Assembly (NCBI GenBank): GCA_944332205.1
Contig: CALVJN010000005.1
Location: 1 to 63,300 of the forward strand
Direction: 5' to 3'
Length of the DNA: 63,300 nucleotides
From: an uncultured Bacilli bacterium
GTDB lineage: Bacteria; Bacillota_I; Bacilli_A; RF39; UBA660
A program made the position numbers and the translations under genes. Positions 53,264-62,951 of the stretch are shown here, piece by piece (position 1 is the stretch's first letter; each line of letters starts with the position of its first letter). The notes under the pieces are model-generated. The model saw only the letters and a list, made by a program, of their open reading frames with translations, was not told the DNA's origin and searched no databases.

Positions 53264-53890
53264 CTGTTCTATTGTTTGTTTATTAAGTGAAATATATTTA
53301 TTATAAGATTCAATTGACATGTTTTTTAGCGATTCATCTCGAAATTTTATTTGTTCTTGAATCTTTTTAATTATATTATTATTAAATAAAATATTTATTC
53401 GACTATAAATTCTTTCTTCTTGTTCTTTAGATTCTAATTTATATTTTCGTATAATTTCTTGTGAAAATTCTGTGCAAATTTCTTTTTTCAAAAGTAAATC
53501 TAATTCATCATTTAACTGCTCTGTTTCTTTTGCCAGAAATTCATTATATTCATTTAAATATTCTTCTTTAACAATATCATCCTCTATTTCTTTATCTAAA
53601 AAATTTTCTTTTATTCTTATTTTTTTCTCTTCTATTTTAGAATTAACTATGTTATTTATCCTATTTTTTTCACGGAAAAGAATACCTAATAATTCTTCTT
53701 TTTTATATTCAATATCTATTTCTAAAAAATATTTTTTAAAAAACATAGCTAATTTATTTATTTCCAATGCTACGCAATTATCTGTTGTATTTTTTAAAGC
53801 TTCTAAATTTCTTTCCATTTCAAGAGTTAAACTATTTTTCAATATTTCTTTGTTTTTATCTTGAAACATTTTGTTTATATTCATTTCCAT
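53261..53890 (-). CDS. Unrecognised charged helical protein
   Basis: A 209-aa soluble protein, very rich in Lys, Glu, Ile and Asn, with long predicted helices (for example IRIKENFLDKEIEDDIVKEE and EFLAKETEQLNDELDLLLKKE). It has no membrane segment, signal, or motif that I recognise. The start is ATG at 53890 behind AAGGTG; a longer frame from a GTG is less likely. It lies between mfd and spoVT, a place that holds no gene in B. subtilis. It has its own terminator. Confidence 0.55.
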   Translation of the reverse strand: MEMNINKMFQDKNKEILKNSLTLEMERNLEALKNTTDNCVALEINKLAMFFKKYFLEIDIEYKKEELLGILFREKNRINNIVNSKIEEKKIRIKENFLDKEIEDDIVKEEYLNEYNEFLAKETEQLNDELDLLLKKEICTEFSQEIIRKYKLESKEQEERIYSRINILFNNNIIKKIQEQIKFRDESLKNMSIESYNKYISLNKQTIEQ

Positions 53891-53954
53891 TAATAACACC
53901 TTTTTCTATCTTATTAAAATATTAACAAATCTAGTTCTACTAGTCAAGAAATAG

Positions 53955-56900
53955 CTAGTTTTTAAAAGTTATCTTATTTAATAATTCTGTTAACATATAA
54001 ATACTGTTTTTTTCCAATTTAATAGTATCTAATATTATAATTAAATGGCCACTTTTCATTTGAAATCTAAACATTCTTGATATATTAAAGGCGTCGACAA
54101 ATAGTTTTTCGCCATCTATTTTATTAGATATCTCTTGTGAAAAAACTAATTCTATATAATTTTTAGTTTGATTTACTCTTTCAACTTCTAATTTTTTAGC
54201 TATTTTTTCAAACCATTCTTCATACATATATATTAATATTTTTTCATCTATTTTTCCAAATCTATCTTCAAGCTCATTTTTTACTATTATTAATTTATTG
54301 TAAGAGTCAATTTCATTAATTTTTTTATGAATTTCAATTTTTAAATCTATATCTTTTACATATTCATCAGAAATATGAGTATCTACACTTATTAATGGTT
54401 TTTCATCTGTATTTTCTTCTTCTTTTATTTCTTCGCCTTTTAATTTAGCAACTTCTTCATTTAAAATTTTTAGATACAGTTCTATTCCTATATTATCAAT
54501 AAATCCAGCCTGTTCACTTCCTAAAATATCGCCAGCTCCTCTTATTGACAAATCTCTTGTAGCAATTTTAAAACCACTTCCCAATTCTGTAAATTCTTTA
54601 ATAACATTTAATCTTTTTATAGCTGTTTCATTCAACATCTTGTTTTGTTGATACATTAAATATGCGTAAGCAATTTTATTACTTCTTCCTACTCTGCCTC
54701 TTATTTGATATAGTTGACTTAAACCAAAACAATCTGCGTTATATATTATAAGAGTATTTACGTTTGGAATATCGATACCTGTTTCTATAATTGTTGTACA
54801 AAGCAAAACATCATATTTATTATTAATAAAGTCTATCATACGATTTTCTATTTCATTTTTATTCATTTGTCCATGAGCTTCTATTATCCTTGCTTCTGGT
54901 AATAACTTTTGTAATTCTTGCTTTTTAGCTTCCAATTTTTCTACACTATTATATAATATAAATATTTGTCCACCTCTAGATAATTCTTTATATACAGCAT
55001 CTTTTATAATATGTATATTTTCCTCTAACACGTAAGTTTGCACTGGATATCTGTCTACAGGTGGTGTTTCTATTAAAGATAAACTTCTTAGTCCTGTCAT
55101 TGACATTTGTAATGTTCTTGGAATTGGTGTTGCTGTCAATGTTAATACATCTACATTTTCCTTGTATTCTTTGATTTTTTCTTTATGAATTACACCAAAT
55201 CTTTGCTCTTCATCAATAATTAGCAATCCTAAATTATTTGGTTTTATATCACTACTTAATATTCTATGCGTACCAAATAGTATATCTACTTTTCCATTTT
55301 TTAATTTTTCTATTATTTCTTTTGTATTTTTTGTTGAAGTAAAACGATTTAATAAAGCAATATTTATTGGGAAATTTTTAAATCTTTGAATTGCATTTTC
55401 ATATTGTTGATTTGAAAGTATAGTTGTAGGGCACAAATATAAAACTTGCTTTCCATCATTAACTGCTTTAAACATTGCTCTAAAAGCTACTTCAGTTTTA
55501 CCATAACCAACATCACCACATAATAATCTATCCATTGGCATTGATGATTCCATATCTTCTTTTATTTGTTTTGTTGCATAAAGTTGATCTTTGGTTGGTT
55601 CATAAGGAAACTCTGATTCAAACATTAATTGTAATTCATTATCTTTACTAAATTGAAATCCTTTTTTCATTTCTCTTAATGCGTATATTTTTAACAATTT
55701 GTCAGCAATATCTTTTATTTTGTTTTTTACACGTAATTTTGTTTTTTTCCATTCCGTTCCACCTAATTTATTTATTTTCGGAACAATTCCTTCTTTTCCG
55801 GTATATTTACTAATTAAATCTATTTTTTCTACCGGTATATATAATTTATCTTTGCCCAAATATAATATTTCTAAATAATCTTTTAGTACTTCTCCTTGTT
55901 TTAAAGTTTTTATACCATTATATATTCCTATTCCATGCAATGTATGTACTATATAATCTCCAATTTCTAAATTGTTGATATTTTTTATTTTTGATGAATA
56001 CTTAAAGTTTGTTTTATATTTTGCTTTATTAATATGTTTAATAAATAATTCAGATTCTGTTAATATAATTATATCTTTATATATAAAACCTTTATTTATT
56101 GCCATATCTATTATATTAACTTGATTTTTTAAAATATTTTGGTAATTAGTTATAACATAACTATGTTCAATAAATTTTGTAAAGCTTTTTATTTGATAAT
56201 CTTTTATAGCAATTATTATAGTTTTATTTAAATATATTTGTTCATTTATAAATTTATTGATTGCTTCTATATTTTCTGAAAAACTATTGATGTCTTTTAT
56301 TTGATAATTAATAATATTTTCAGAAGATACGTTTTCAAAAATATTTTCAACGGTATTATAATATATAACTTTATCTTGTTTTATTTCATTAAGGTTATAC
56401 ATATAATCACTATCAAATTTGGTGTCTTTGTCTATTTTATATTCAAACATTTGCTCTAATTGAGTATTAAATGCTACTTTTATTTGATTATAATTTTTAA
56501 ATATTGTGATTGGATTATCTAAATAATCATAAATTGAATTTATTTTCCCATTCATTAATTTTTTTAAATATTTTTGTTTTTCTTGATATTCTTCATTAAA
56601 ATTATCTGTTAAAAATTCTGTATATGGTAATATTTTTACTTCTTCTATTTCTTCAATAGTTTTTTGAGTATCTTCATCAAATATTCTTATTGAATCTATT
56701 TCGTCCCCAAAATATTCTATTCTTATTGGATGTTCAAATTCAATTGGAAATATATCTATTACGAATCCTCTAATTCCAATTTCGCCGGTTTTTGTTACTA
56801 AGGTTTCTGTTTTATAGCCTATAGATATTAAGTCATCTATTAGCTTTTCTCTTTTATATTCTTTATTTTTTATTAAATTTAATATTGAACTTTGATATTT

Positions 56901-57263
56901 TTCTTTTGTTGGTAAATATCTTAAATATCCGTTTAAATGTGTTACTATTATTTTATTTTGCAAGTCAAAGGTTCTATTTATTGTTTCCAAACGAGTAACT
57001 TTTAAATCTGGACTTATTGCTATTGATTCGCTTGTTAAAAAATCATCCATTGGAAATAAATAATTATTATTTGTATATGTTGATAAAGAATTATTTATTA
57101 AATTTGCTTCAAATAATGTTGGTGTTACAATAAGTATATTTTTCTTTTGTTTATTTAATAATTTATTTACATACAACGAAAAAAATTCGTCGTTTAGTCC
57201 GACCAATCCTACTGTTTTTTTATCAATATTATCAATTTTTATTAAATCTTCGAGCAAGTTCAT
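53955..57263 (-). CDS. mfd: Transcription-repair coupling factor Mfd
   Basis: A 1102-aa translocase that removes stalled RNA polymerase and recruits UvrA. The UvrB-like N-terminal part is followed by the RNAP-interacting domain (IGDYIVHTLHGIGIYNGI, about residues 435-500). The motor domain has Walker A CGDVGYGKTEVAFRAM, the DEEQ box LLIIDEEQRFGV and QIRGRVGRSNKIAYAYL. The C-terminal TRCF domain is present (EKPLISVDTHI). Slightly shorter than the Bacillus protein. SD GGTGAT precedes the ATG. Confidence 0.97.
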   Translation of the reverse strand: MNLLEDLIKIDNIDKKTVGLVGLNDEFFSLYVNKLLNKQKKNILIVTPTLFEANLINNSLSTYTNNNYLFPMDDFLTSESIAISPDLKVTRLETINRTFDLQNKIIVTHLNGYLRYLPTKEKYQSSILNLIKNKEYKREKLIDDLISIGYKTETLVTKTGEIGIRGFVIDIFPIEFEHPIRIEYFGDEIDSIRIFDEDTQKTIEEIEEVKILPYTEFLTDNFNEEYQEKQKYLKKLMNGKINSIYDYLDNPITIFKNYNQIKVAFNTQLEQMFEYKIDKDTKFDSDYMYNLNEIKQDKVIYYNTVENIFENVSSENIINYQIKDINSFSENIEAINKFINEQIYLNKTIIIAIKDYQIKSFTKFIEHSYVITNYQNILKNQVNIIDMAINKGFIYKDIIILTESELFIKHINKAKYKTNFKYSSKIKNINNLEIGDYIVHTLHGIGIYNGIKTLKQGEVLKDYLEILYLGKDKLYIPVEKIDLISKYTGKEGIVPKINKLGGTEWKKTKLRVKNKIKDIADKLLKIYALREMKKGFQFSKDNELQLMFESEFPYEPTKDQLYATKQIKEDMESSMPMDRLLCGDVGYGKTEVAFRAMFKAVNDGKQVLYLCPTTILSNQQYENAIQRFKNFPINIALLNRFTSTKNTKEIIEKLKNGKVDILFGTHRILSSDIKPNNLGLLIIDEEQRFGVIHKEKIKEYKENVDVLTLTATPIPRTLQMSMTGLRSLSLIETPPVDRYPVQTYVLEENIHIIKDAVYKELSRGGQIFILYNSVEKLEAKKQELQKLLPEARIIEAHGQMNKNEIENRMIDFINNKYDVLLCTTIIETGIDIPNVNTLIIYNADCFGLSQLYQIRGRVGRSNKIAYAYLMYQQNKMLNETAIKRLNVIKEFTELGSGFKIATRDLSIRGAGDILGSEQAGFIDNIGIELYLKILNEEVAKLKGEEIKEEENTDEKPLISVDTHISDEYVKDIDLKIEIHKKINEIDSYNKLIIVKNELEDRFGKIDEKILIYMYEEWFEKIAKKLEVERVNQTKNYIELVFSQEISNKIDGEKLFVDAFNISRMFRFQMKSGHLIIILDTIKLEKNSIYMLTELLNKITFKN

Positions 57264-57273
57264 AATATCACCA

Positions 57274-57834
57274 TTATTTTTTATTATATTTACTCATTAA
57301 TTTTTCAAAGTCCATTACAATATAGTCATTTAAAATATTAATAATTGTAGAAGTAACTTCATTCAATTTTTCTTTTTCTTCTTTTGTAAATGTACCAAGT
57401 ACATAATCTTTAGTAGGAATATCTTTATTATTAGAAATTCCAACTTTTAAACGTTTATAATTATTTGTTTGTAAATGATATTCTATACTTTTTAAACCAT
57501 TATGTCCACCACTAGACCCTTTTATTTTTAATTTTATCTTTGAAAAGTTTAAATCTAAATCATCACTTATTATAAGAATATCTTCAATACTTATTTTATA
57601 AAAGTTTTTATATTTTATAACTACTTCACCAGAAAGATTCATATAGGATAAAGGCTTTAATAATATTACTTTTTCGCCGTTTATTAATATCTCATTGTAT
57701 AATCCGTTAAATTTTTCTTTGTTAATTTTTATTCCTAATGATAATGCAAATTTATCTATAAATAAAAAACCTATATTATGTCTTGTATTTTCATATTCTT
57801 TTCCTGGATTTCCTAGTCCTACTATAAGTTTCAT
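57274..57834 (-). CDS. pth: Peptidyl-tRNA hydrolase
   Basis: A 186-aa Pth with the signature LIVGLGNPGKEYENTRHNIGF (written in blocks), catalytic His20 in RHNIGF, LKPLSYMNLSGE and the SSGGHNGLKSI loop. It recycles peptidyl-tRNAs. SD AGGAGT precedes the ATG. The order pth-mfd matches Bacilli. Confidence 0.97.
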   Translation of the reverse strand: MKLIVGLGNPGKEYENTRHNIGFLFIDKFALSLGIKINKEKFNGLYNEILINGEKVILLKPLSYMNLSGEVVIKYKNFYKISIEDILIISDDLDLNFSKIKLKIKGSSGGHNGLKSIEYHLQTNNYKRLKVGISNNKDIPTKDYVLGTFTKEEKEKLNEVTSTIINILNDYIVMDFEKLMSKYNKK

Positions 57835-57837
57835 TGT

Positions 57838-58566
57838 TTACTCCTTTGCCTTAAATTGCTTTTTTACTTCTTCGGTATAATTTCCATTACTATCATGAAC
57901 TATTAAAGGAGATAAAAATTTTAATCCACTGTTTCCATTTTTTCTTCCTTCTATTAATACCATATTTGATTCAGAATTAGTTTTAGGATATATTAATTGT
58001 ATTTTTTTGGGCTCAATATTATTTAATCTAAATAGTTCTATTATTTCTATTAATCTTTCTGTTCTATGTATTAGTGCAAACGTACCATTATTGTTTAAAT
58101 ATTTTTTTGCTATTTCAACTAATTCTTTTAATGTTATCTCTTTTTCGTGTCTAGCAATTGTCTTTTGAATAATTTCGTTAGTGTTTGAATTTTCTGTTAA
58201 TTTAAAATATGGTGGATTTGAAACAATTACGTCAAAACTGTTTGGTTGAAAATATTTATCTAAATTTTTCATATTATCATTTATAATTGTTATTCTGTTT
58301 TCTAGATTATTTATTTTTAGTGACTCAATTGCTAATTCATATATTTCTTTTTGAATTTCAATACCAAATATTTCTGCTTTAGTCTTAGTAGATAAAATTA
58401 TAGGAATTGGTGCATTACCGGTTCCCAAATCTAATATTTTTTTTGTTTTTTTTGTTAAAGTAACAAAATTTGGCAATAATACCGAATCTAGAGAAAAATT
58501 AAAATACTGATTATTTTGAACTATTTTAAATCCATTATAATCAAGTAAATCATTTATTACTATCAT
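57838..58566 (-). CDS. trmN6: tRNA1(Val) (adenine37-N6)-methyltransferase family (YabB)
   Basis: A 242-aa SAM-dependent methyltransferase with ILDLGTGNAPIPIIL (SAM loop) and the N6-adenine motif VIVSNPPYFKL. It matches the YabB/YfiC group that modifies A37 of tRNA-Val. It overlaps yaaT by 17 bp. The order yaaT-yabB is conserved in Bacilli. Confidence 0.9.
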   Translation of the reverse strand: MIVINDLLDYNGFKIVQNNQYFNFSLDSVLLPNFVTLTKKTKKILDLGTGNAPIPIILSTKTKAEIFGIEIQKEIYELAIESLKINNLENRITIINDNMKNLDKYFQPNSFDVIVSNPPYFKLTENSNTNEIIQKTIARHEKEITLKELVEIAKKYLNNNGTFALIHRTERLIEIIELFRLNNIEPKKIQLIYPKTNSESNMVLIEGRKNGNSGLKFLSPLIVHDSNGNYTEEVKKQFKAKE

Positions 58567-59350
58567 TTTTTTTGTTTTCCACTTCTATTGTAGTTTTATC
58601 TTTTTTCTCTAGTGTGTAAGTATTCTTAAATAAATTATGTGATATTACTTTTCCTTCAATCCCATCTACTTTCATTTTAGTTCCAATTGGAGGAAAATCT
58701 TTTTTCATTTCTAAATAATTATCATCTTCATACTTTAAGCAACATAATAATCTTCCGCAAATTCCATTAATTTTAGTAGGATTTAACGATAAATATTGAT
58801 TTTTAGCCATATTAATTGAAACACTATTGAAATCATTTAAGAAGCAATTACAACATAAAGGTCTTCCACATGGCCCTATACCACCAATTTCTTTAGCTTT
58901 ATCTCGTACACCTATTTGTCTTAATTCTATACGTGTTTTATAAATTGCTGCCAATTTTTTAGCCAGTTCGCGAAAATCTACTCTCTCATCAGAAACAAAA
59001 TTATATATTAATTGGTTTTTATCAAATGTAAAATTGCAATCAATGAATTTCATATTTAAATTTAGCTTTTTTGCTATTTTTTTTGCATTTTCTAAAGCTT
59101 CAATAGCCATTTTTTCATTTTCTTCTTGTATTTTTGTATCTTCAACAGTTGCCAACCTAATTACTTTTTTTAATGTGTTTTCTACCTTTTCATCTGTTGT
59201 ATTTGTTTCATTAGTTGTTACAACACCTAATTGTAGTCCTCTTTCTGTATCAACTATTACTTTTTCTTCTTTTTTTATATTTATATTATTTGTTAAAAAA
59301 TAATATATTCGATTAGAGTTTCTAAATTTTACACCAACTACTTTACTCAT
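58550..59350 (-). CDS. yaaT: PSP1-domain regulator YaaT (RicT)
   Basis: A 266-aa protein with a PSP1 C-terminal region: VDFRELAKKLAAIYKTRIELRQIGVRD (in blocks), then the Cys-rich segments GPCGRPLCCNCFLNDF and GICGRLLCCLKYED, which carry the Fe-S ligands of the RicAFT complex. In Bacillus this complex affects RNase Y activity and sporulation phosphorelay. RicA and RicF are not in this window. It overlaps the end of holB by 8 bp. Confidence 0.93.
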   Translation of the reverse strand: MSKVVGVKFRNSNRIYYFLTNNINIKKEEKVIVDTERGLQLGVVTTNETNTTDEKVENTLKKVIRLATVEDTKIQEENEKMAIEALENAKKIAKKLNLNMKFIDCNFTFDKNQLIYNFVSDERVDFRELAKKLAAIYKTRIELRQIGVRDKAKEIGGIGPCGRPLCCNCFLNDFNSVSINMAKNQYLSLNPTKINGICGRLLCCLKYEDDNYLEMKKDFPPIGTKMKVDGIEGKVISHNLFKNTYTLEKKDKTTIEVENKKNDSNK

Positions 59351-60197
59351 TTATATCAACTCCACTCATAGAAATAATTAATTTATCTAATAATAATTTT
59401 ATATTTGGATTATATTTTATTCTATCTAAGCACATATTAATAGCATTTATTTTATTTTTTATAGTTCTTATATCATTAAATTTAGCAATTTCAGATATTT
59501 TACCTTTATAATTATAAAAATAATTAAGCTCTATATTATTTATAAAATAAAGTGTATCACTATAAATATAAAGTATATTTTTTAAAAATTCAGCTAAACT
59601 TGTCCTATCTAATATTTCTTTTGTATAAATATTATTAGTATATGCAATAGCTTTTTCTTTCTTTTTTTCTACCATTGTAACAAATTCAAAAATTTTATTA
59701 ATGTAATCCTCATTGTATTCACTATTAATAATCTCTGGTACATAAAATCTAATTATTTGACATCTCGATATTATAGTATTTATGACAATATTTCTATTGA
59801 CAGCAATTAATATAGCAATTATATCGTCACTTGGTTCTTCTAAAAACTTTAATAATGTATTAGCTGAGGAAGTATTTAATTTTTCTGCTTCTTCAATTAC
59901 ATATATTCTTTTTGAATTATAAATCGACTTTGTTTTAAAATTTTCTTTTAAATTAATTATTTCTTCTTTTCTTATTGTTTGTGAATCAGTTCTTATAAAC
60001 TGAATATCAGAATTTTTTTCTAAGTCTTCTATTTTTTTGTTTTTTTCAAAACTTAAAATTTTTTCTATTAATGCTTTTGCAATCTCAATTCTATCAATAT
60101 AATTTGTTTCTATTAAATAGGCATGATTAATTTTATCTTTTTTTATATATTTGTCCAATAATAATTTAAATTCATTAATTTTGTTTTTCTCAATCAT
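59343..60197 (-). CDS. holB: DNA polymerase III delta' subunit
   Basis: A 284-aa clamp-loader subunit with HAYLIETNYIDRIEIAKALIEK in place of a strict Walker A, the ANTLLKFLEEPSDDIIAIL block, and the SRCQIIRFYVP (SRC) motif. No ATP hydrolysis is expected, as in other delta' proteins. SD AAGGAGG lies before the ATG. It lies between bofA and yaaT. Confidence 0.92.
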   Translation of the reverse strand: MIEKNKINEFKLLLDKYIKKDKINHAYLIETNYIDRIEIAKALIEKILSFEKNKKIEDLEKNSDIQFIRTDSQTIRKEEIINLKENFKTKSIYNSKRIYVIEEAEKLNTSSANTLLKFLEEPSDDIIAILIAVNRNIVINTIISRCQIIRFYVPEIINSEYNEDYINKIFEFVTMVEKKKEKAIAYTNNIYTKEILDRTSLAEFLKNILYIYSDTLYFINNIELNYFYNYKGKISEIAKFNDIRTIKNKINAINMCLDRIKYNPNIKLLLDKLIISMSGVDINE

Positions 60198-60206
60198 AAT
60201 GCCTCC

Positions 60207-60392
60207 TTAATAAAATATTTTTAGAATTATTAAAAGTAGAGCAAAACCTGGTAAATCTAATATTGCAACGACAATAACTGTAATATAATTTATTGGAATT
60301 ATTAAATTTATTTGCGCTCCAATTAAATTATATGTATATAACAATAAAATTGCAAAAATTATTTTTTTAAATAATAAAGATATTTTTTTCAT
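60207..60392 (-). CDS. bofA: Sigma-K-processing inhibitor BofA family
   Basis: A 61-aa protein with two membrane helices. The family core YNLIGAQINLIIPINYITVIVVAILDLPGFALLLII (read as LIGAQINLIIPIN and AILDLPGFALLL) identifies it. BofA holds the SpoIVFB protease in check in the mother cell. The location after recR is as in Bacillus. The SD (GAGGTG) is in the loop of a 13-bp perfect hairpin that contains the ATG. Confidence 0.88.
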   Translation of the reverse strand: MKKISLLFKKIIFAILLLYTYNLIGAQINLIIPINYITVIVVAILDLPGFALLLIILKIFY

Positions 60393-60421
60393 AATTCACC
60401 TCGTTAAAAATTATGAAAAAA
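60384..60421 (-). promoter_or_regulatory. 13-bp SD-enclosing hairpin at bofA start
   Basis: Arms 60384-60396 and 60409-60421 (TTTTTTCATAATT and its complement) are perfect over 13 bp. The 12-nt loop holds GAGGTG. The bofA ATG (60390-60392) is in the 3' arm. The hairpin lies in the 38-bp gap after recR. The 3' arm is followed by AT-rich coding sequence, not a T-run, so a terminator role is less likely here than at mntP or yabG. Confidence 0.75.
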
Positions 60422-60430
60422 TGAGTTTTT

Positions 60431-61027
60431 TTATTCTATTTCTTTTCGATCATTAAGTGCTCTTTCCAAAGTCATCGTATCAATATATTCAATATCTGTT
60501 CCAATAGGAATACCACTTGCAATTCTAGTAACTTTTATATTCATTCCTTCTATTATTTTTTTTATATAAAGAGCCGTTGTTTCTCCTTCAATGCTTGGTT
60601 TTACAGCGATAATTATTTCTTGAAAATTACTACTATTAATTCTTTTTATTAATTTTTCAAGTCCAATATCGTCTGGATCAATTCCTTCTAATGGCGATAT
60701 TAAACCATTTATAACATGGTATTCCCCATTATATGTTCCTATTTTTTCAAATAAAAATATACTTTTTGGATCTTCAACAATACATAAAACTTCTTTTGTT
60801 CGCAAATTATTATTACATATATCACATATGTCTTTATCAGTTATACTATTGCATATACTACATCTTTTTATTTTTTCTTTTGCTTCTTTAATTGAATTAG
60901 CAAAAAAATCCGTTTTTTCTATATCTTCATTAATTAGATAAAAAGCTAATCGCTCTGCAGTTTTTTCACCAATTCCTGGTAATAATTTAAAACTCTCTAT
61001 TAAATTTTTTAAACTTTCTGGATACAT
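60431..61027 (-). CDS. recR: Recombination mediator RecR
   Basis: A 198-aa protein with the helix-hairpin-helix SFKLLPGIGEKTAERLAFYL, a C4 zinc finger (CSICNSITDKDICDIC), and a Toprim domain (VLCIVEDPKSIFLFEK). It acts with RecF/RecO in loading RecA. It overlaps the ebfC stop by one base; this pair and dnaX form the classic dnaX-ebfC-recR cluster. Confidence 0.97.
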   Translation of the reverse strand: MYPESLKNLIESFKLLPGIGEKTAERLAFYLINEDIEKTDFFANSIKEAKEKIKRCSICNSITDKDICDICNNNLRTKEVLCIVEDPKSIFLFEKIGTYNGEYHVINGLISPLEGIDPDDIGLEKLIKRINSSNFQEIIIAVKPSIEGETTALYIKKIIEGMNIKVTRIASGIPIGTDIEYIDTMTLERALNDRKEIE

Positions 61028-61323
61028 TAAAACATTCCTGGTATATTACCAAATTTTGACATTTTTTGTTCTCTCAAAGCATCTACTTTTTTAAAAGCAT
61101 TATTTATTGCAACCATAATCATATCTTCTAACATTTCAATATCTTCTTTATCCATATTAGCTGATTTATCAATATTAATTGATAGAATTTCTTTTTTTCC
61201 ATTAACTTTTACTTTTACTAATGAATTTTCACCCTCAAATTCTGTTTTTTCTATTTCTTCTTGTATTTTTAACATGTCTTTTTGTAAATTTTGTGCTTGT
61301 CTCATAAGTGCTTGCATATTCAT
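61027..61323 (-). CDS. ebfC: Nucleoid-associated protein EbfC/YbaB
   Basis: A 98-aa YbaB-family DNA-binding protein: MQALMRQAQNLQKDMLKIQEE (in blocks), VKVNGKKEILSINID, and the C-terminal KMSKFGNIPGMF. The ATG at 61323 is chosen because GAGGG lies about 9 bp upstream; the frame is open to 61353, but that would overlap dnaX. Confidence 0.95.
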   Translation of the reverse strand: MNMQALMRQAQNLQKDMLKIQEEIEKTEFEGENSLVKVKVNGKKEILSINIDKSANMDKEDIEMLEDMIMVAINNAFKKVDALREQKMSKFGNIPGMF

Positions 61324-61339
61324 ATTTTTTTCCCTCTTT

Positions 61340-62878
61340 CTATATTTCTTCAAATAATTCTCTAGCTTTTTCTCTCAAACTAGTTTTTTCATTTTTTAAT
61401 ATATCATGTTCTTCTGTATATTTAAAACTATTTTTATCCTGTTTATACATTTTTATATATTGGTTCCATTCATTTTCTGACAGACAGATTACTTTATATT
61501 TATTTTCAAATATTTTTTCAAATATTTTATCTACTTTATATATATCATTATTTATTTGTTCAGAAAGTCCTACAAGTTTAGAAGTTAAAATTATATTTTG
61601 TTTACTTGCAGCGACTGGAACTATATCAGAGCTTAATAGTCTAGCCAAATTTCCATATTCTGTATCAAAAGCTAGATTTTTTAATTCATTCCATTTTGCT
61701 CTTATATCTATTATTATTTGTTTTTCAGGATTACATAATGTATTTGATACTCTTATTTCTTTTAAATTATTTTTTATATTTTGTTTTTGTTCACTATTTA
61801 CCTTTTTAATTTCTTCTGTTTGTTCTTTTTTTTCAGTTATATTTTTATTATTATTTTCTATTTCGCTATCTAACATCATATTTAATAATGTTACTTCAAA
61901 AATTATTTTTGGATTTTCCGACTTTTTCATGTTATTTACTAATTCGTCAAGTTTTTTTATAATCAAACATTTGTTTGTATCATATTGTTTTTGATTAACT
62001 ATTATATTTTTTTCATGCTCTATTAAATCGTTAACTAACTTTATTAAATCCACTCCACTATTATAAAATTCATTTATTTTTTTTAAAATTAATTCTATAT
62101 TTTTATTTTCAAAAATTGTCAGAAAATTTTCTAATTCTTTATTTGATATATTTCCAGATATTTCTTTTATTGTATTAACATTTATTTCATCTTCTGAATA
62201 TGCAATTGCTTTTTCTAATAATCCTATGGCATCACGTAGTCCACCATTCGAATATTTAGCAATTTCTTCAATAGCTTCATGTTCAATTTTTATTTGTTCT
62301 TTGATTGAAATCTCTTTTATTTTTTCTTCTATATCATTTTCATTTATTTTCATAAATTCAAAAGTTTGACATCTTGATACAATTGTAGTAGGTACCTTAT
62401 TAAATTCTGTTGTTGCTAGAATGAAAATTATATGTTCTGGAGGTTCTTCTAATGTTTTTAATAATGCATTAAAAGCTCCAATTGATAACATATGTACTTC
62501 ATCAATAATATATACTTTATACTTTAATTCTGAAGGAACAAAATTAATTTTACTTTTTAAGTCTCTAATCTCATCAACTCCATTATTTGATGCTGCGTCT
62601 ATTTCTATTATATCAACACATTCTTTTTCATTAGATAATAAGCAGTTATTACATTTTTCACATTGTATACCGTTATTATTTTCTAAACAATTAACTGCTC
62701 TAGAGAAAATCTTTGCAATAGAAGTTTTCCCTGTTCCACGAGGTCCATAAAATAAATATGCATGAGCAATTTTTTTATTTTTTATAGAATTTTTTAGTAT
62801 TTTAATAGTAGTTTTTTGTCCAGAAACTTCATCAAAATTTTTTGGTCGATATTTTCTGTATAATGCTTGATATTTCAT
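61340..62878 (-). CDS. dnaX: DNA polymerase III subunits gamma/tau
   Basis: A 512-aa clamp-loader ATPase. It starts YQALYRKYRPKNFDEVSGQ, has Walker A YFYGPRGTGKTS-type (LFYGPRGTGKTSIAKIF), a zinc module CEKCNNCLLSNEKEC, Walker B VYIIDEVHMLS, and SRCQTFEFMKI. The ATG at 62878 has AAAGGAGG 5-6 bp upstream. A -10-like TATAAT lies at 62905-62910. The region directly upstream carries the NBS/parS array. Confidence 0.96.
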   Translation of the reverse strand: MKYQALYRKYRPKNFDEVSGQKTTIKILKNSIKNKKIAHAYLFYGPRGTGKTSIAKIFSRAVNCLENNNGIQCEKCNNCLLSNEKECVDIIEIDAASNNGVDEIRDLKSKINFVPSELKYKVYIIDEVHMLSIGAFNALLKTLEEPPEHIIFILATTEFNKVPTTIVSRCQTFEFMKINENDIEEKIKEISIKEQIKIEHEAIEEIAKYSNGGLRDAIGLLEKAIAYSEDEINVNTIKEISGNISNKELENFLTIFENKNIELILKKINEFYNSGVDLIKLVNDLIEHEKNIIVNQKQYDTNKCLIIKKLDELVNNMKKSENPKIIFEVTLLNMMLDSEIENNNKNITEKKEQTEEIKKVNSEQKQNIKNNLKEIRVSNTLCNPEKQIIIDIRAKWNELKNLAFDTEYGNLARLLSSDIVPVAASKQNIILTSKLVGLSEQINNDIYKVDKIFEKIFENKYKVICLSENEWNQYIKMYKQDKNSFKYTEEHDILKNEKTSLREKARELFEEI

Positions 62879-62904
62879 TTTGCCTCCTTTCATTTATTTA
62901 TATT

Positions 62905-62934
62905 ATTATAACATATTTATATTTATTATCATAA
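62905..62934 (-). promoter_or_regulatory. Possible dnaX promoter
   Basis: Minus strand: -10 TATAAT (62905-62910) with a poor -35 (TTATGA, 62929-62934, 18-bp spacer). It lies between dnaX and the first NBS. Confidence 0.4.
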
Positions 62935-62951
62935 ATTTTTTCCACTGTTTT

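Noticed and set aside
53472-53864. 130-aa plus-strand ORF
   Set aside because: Antisense to the helical gene at 53261-53890; the reverse of a Lys/Glu-rich frame gives this Phe/Ser-rich sequence.
61308-61994. 228-aa plus-strand ORF
   Set aside because: Antisense to dnaX and ebfC, Phe/Ser/Cys-rich, with no SD or motif.
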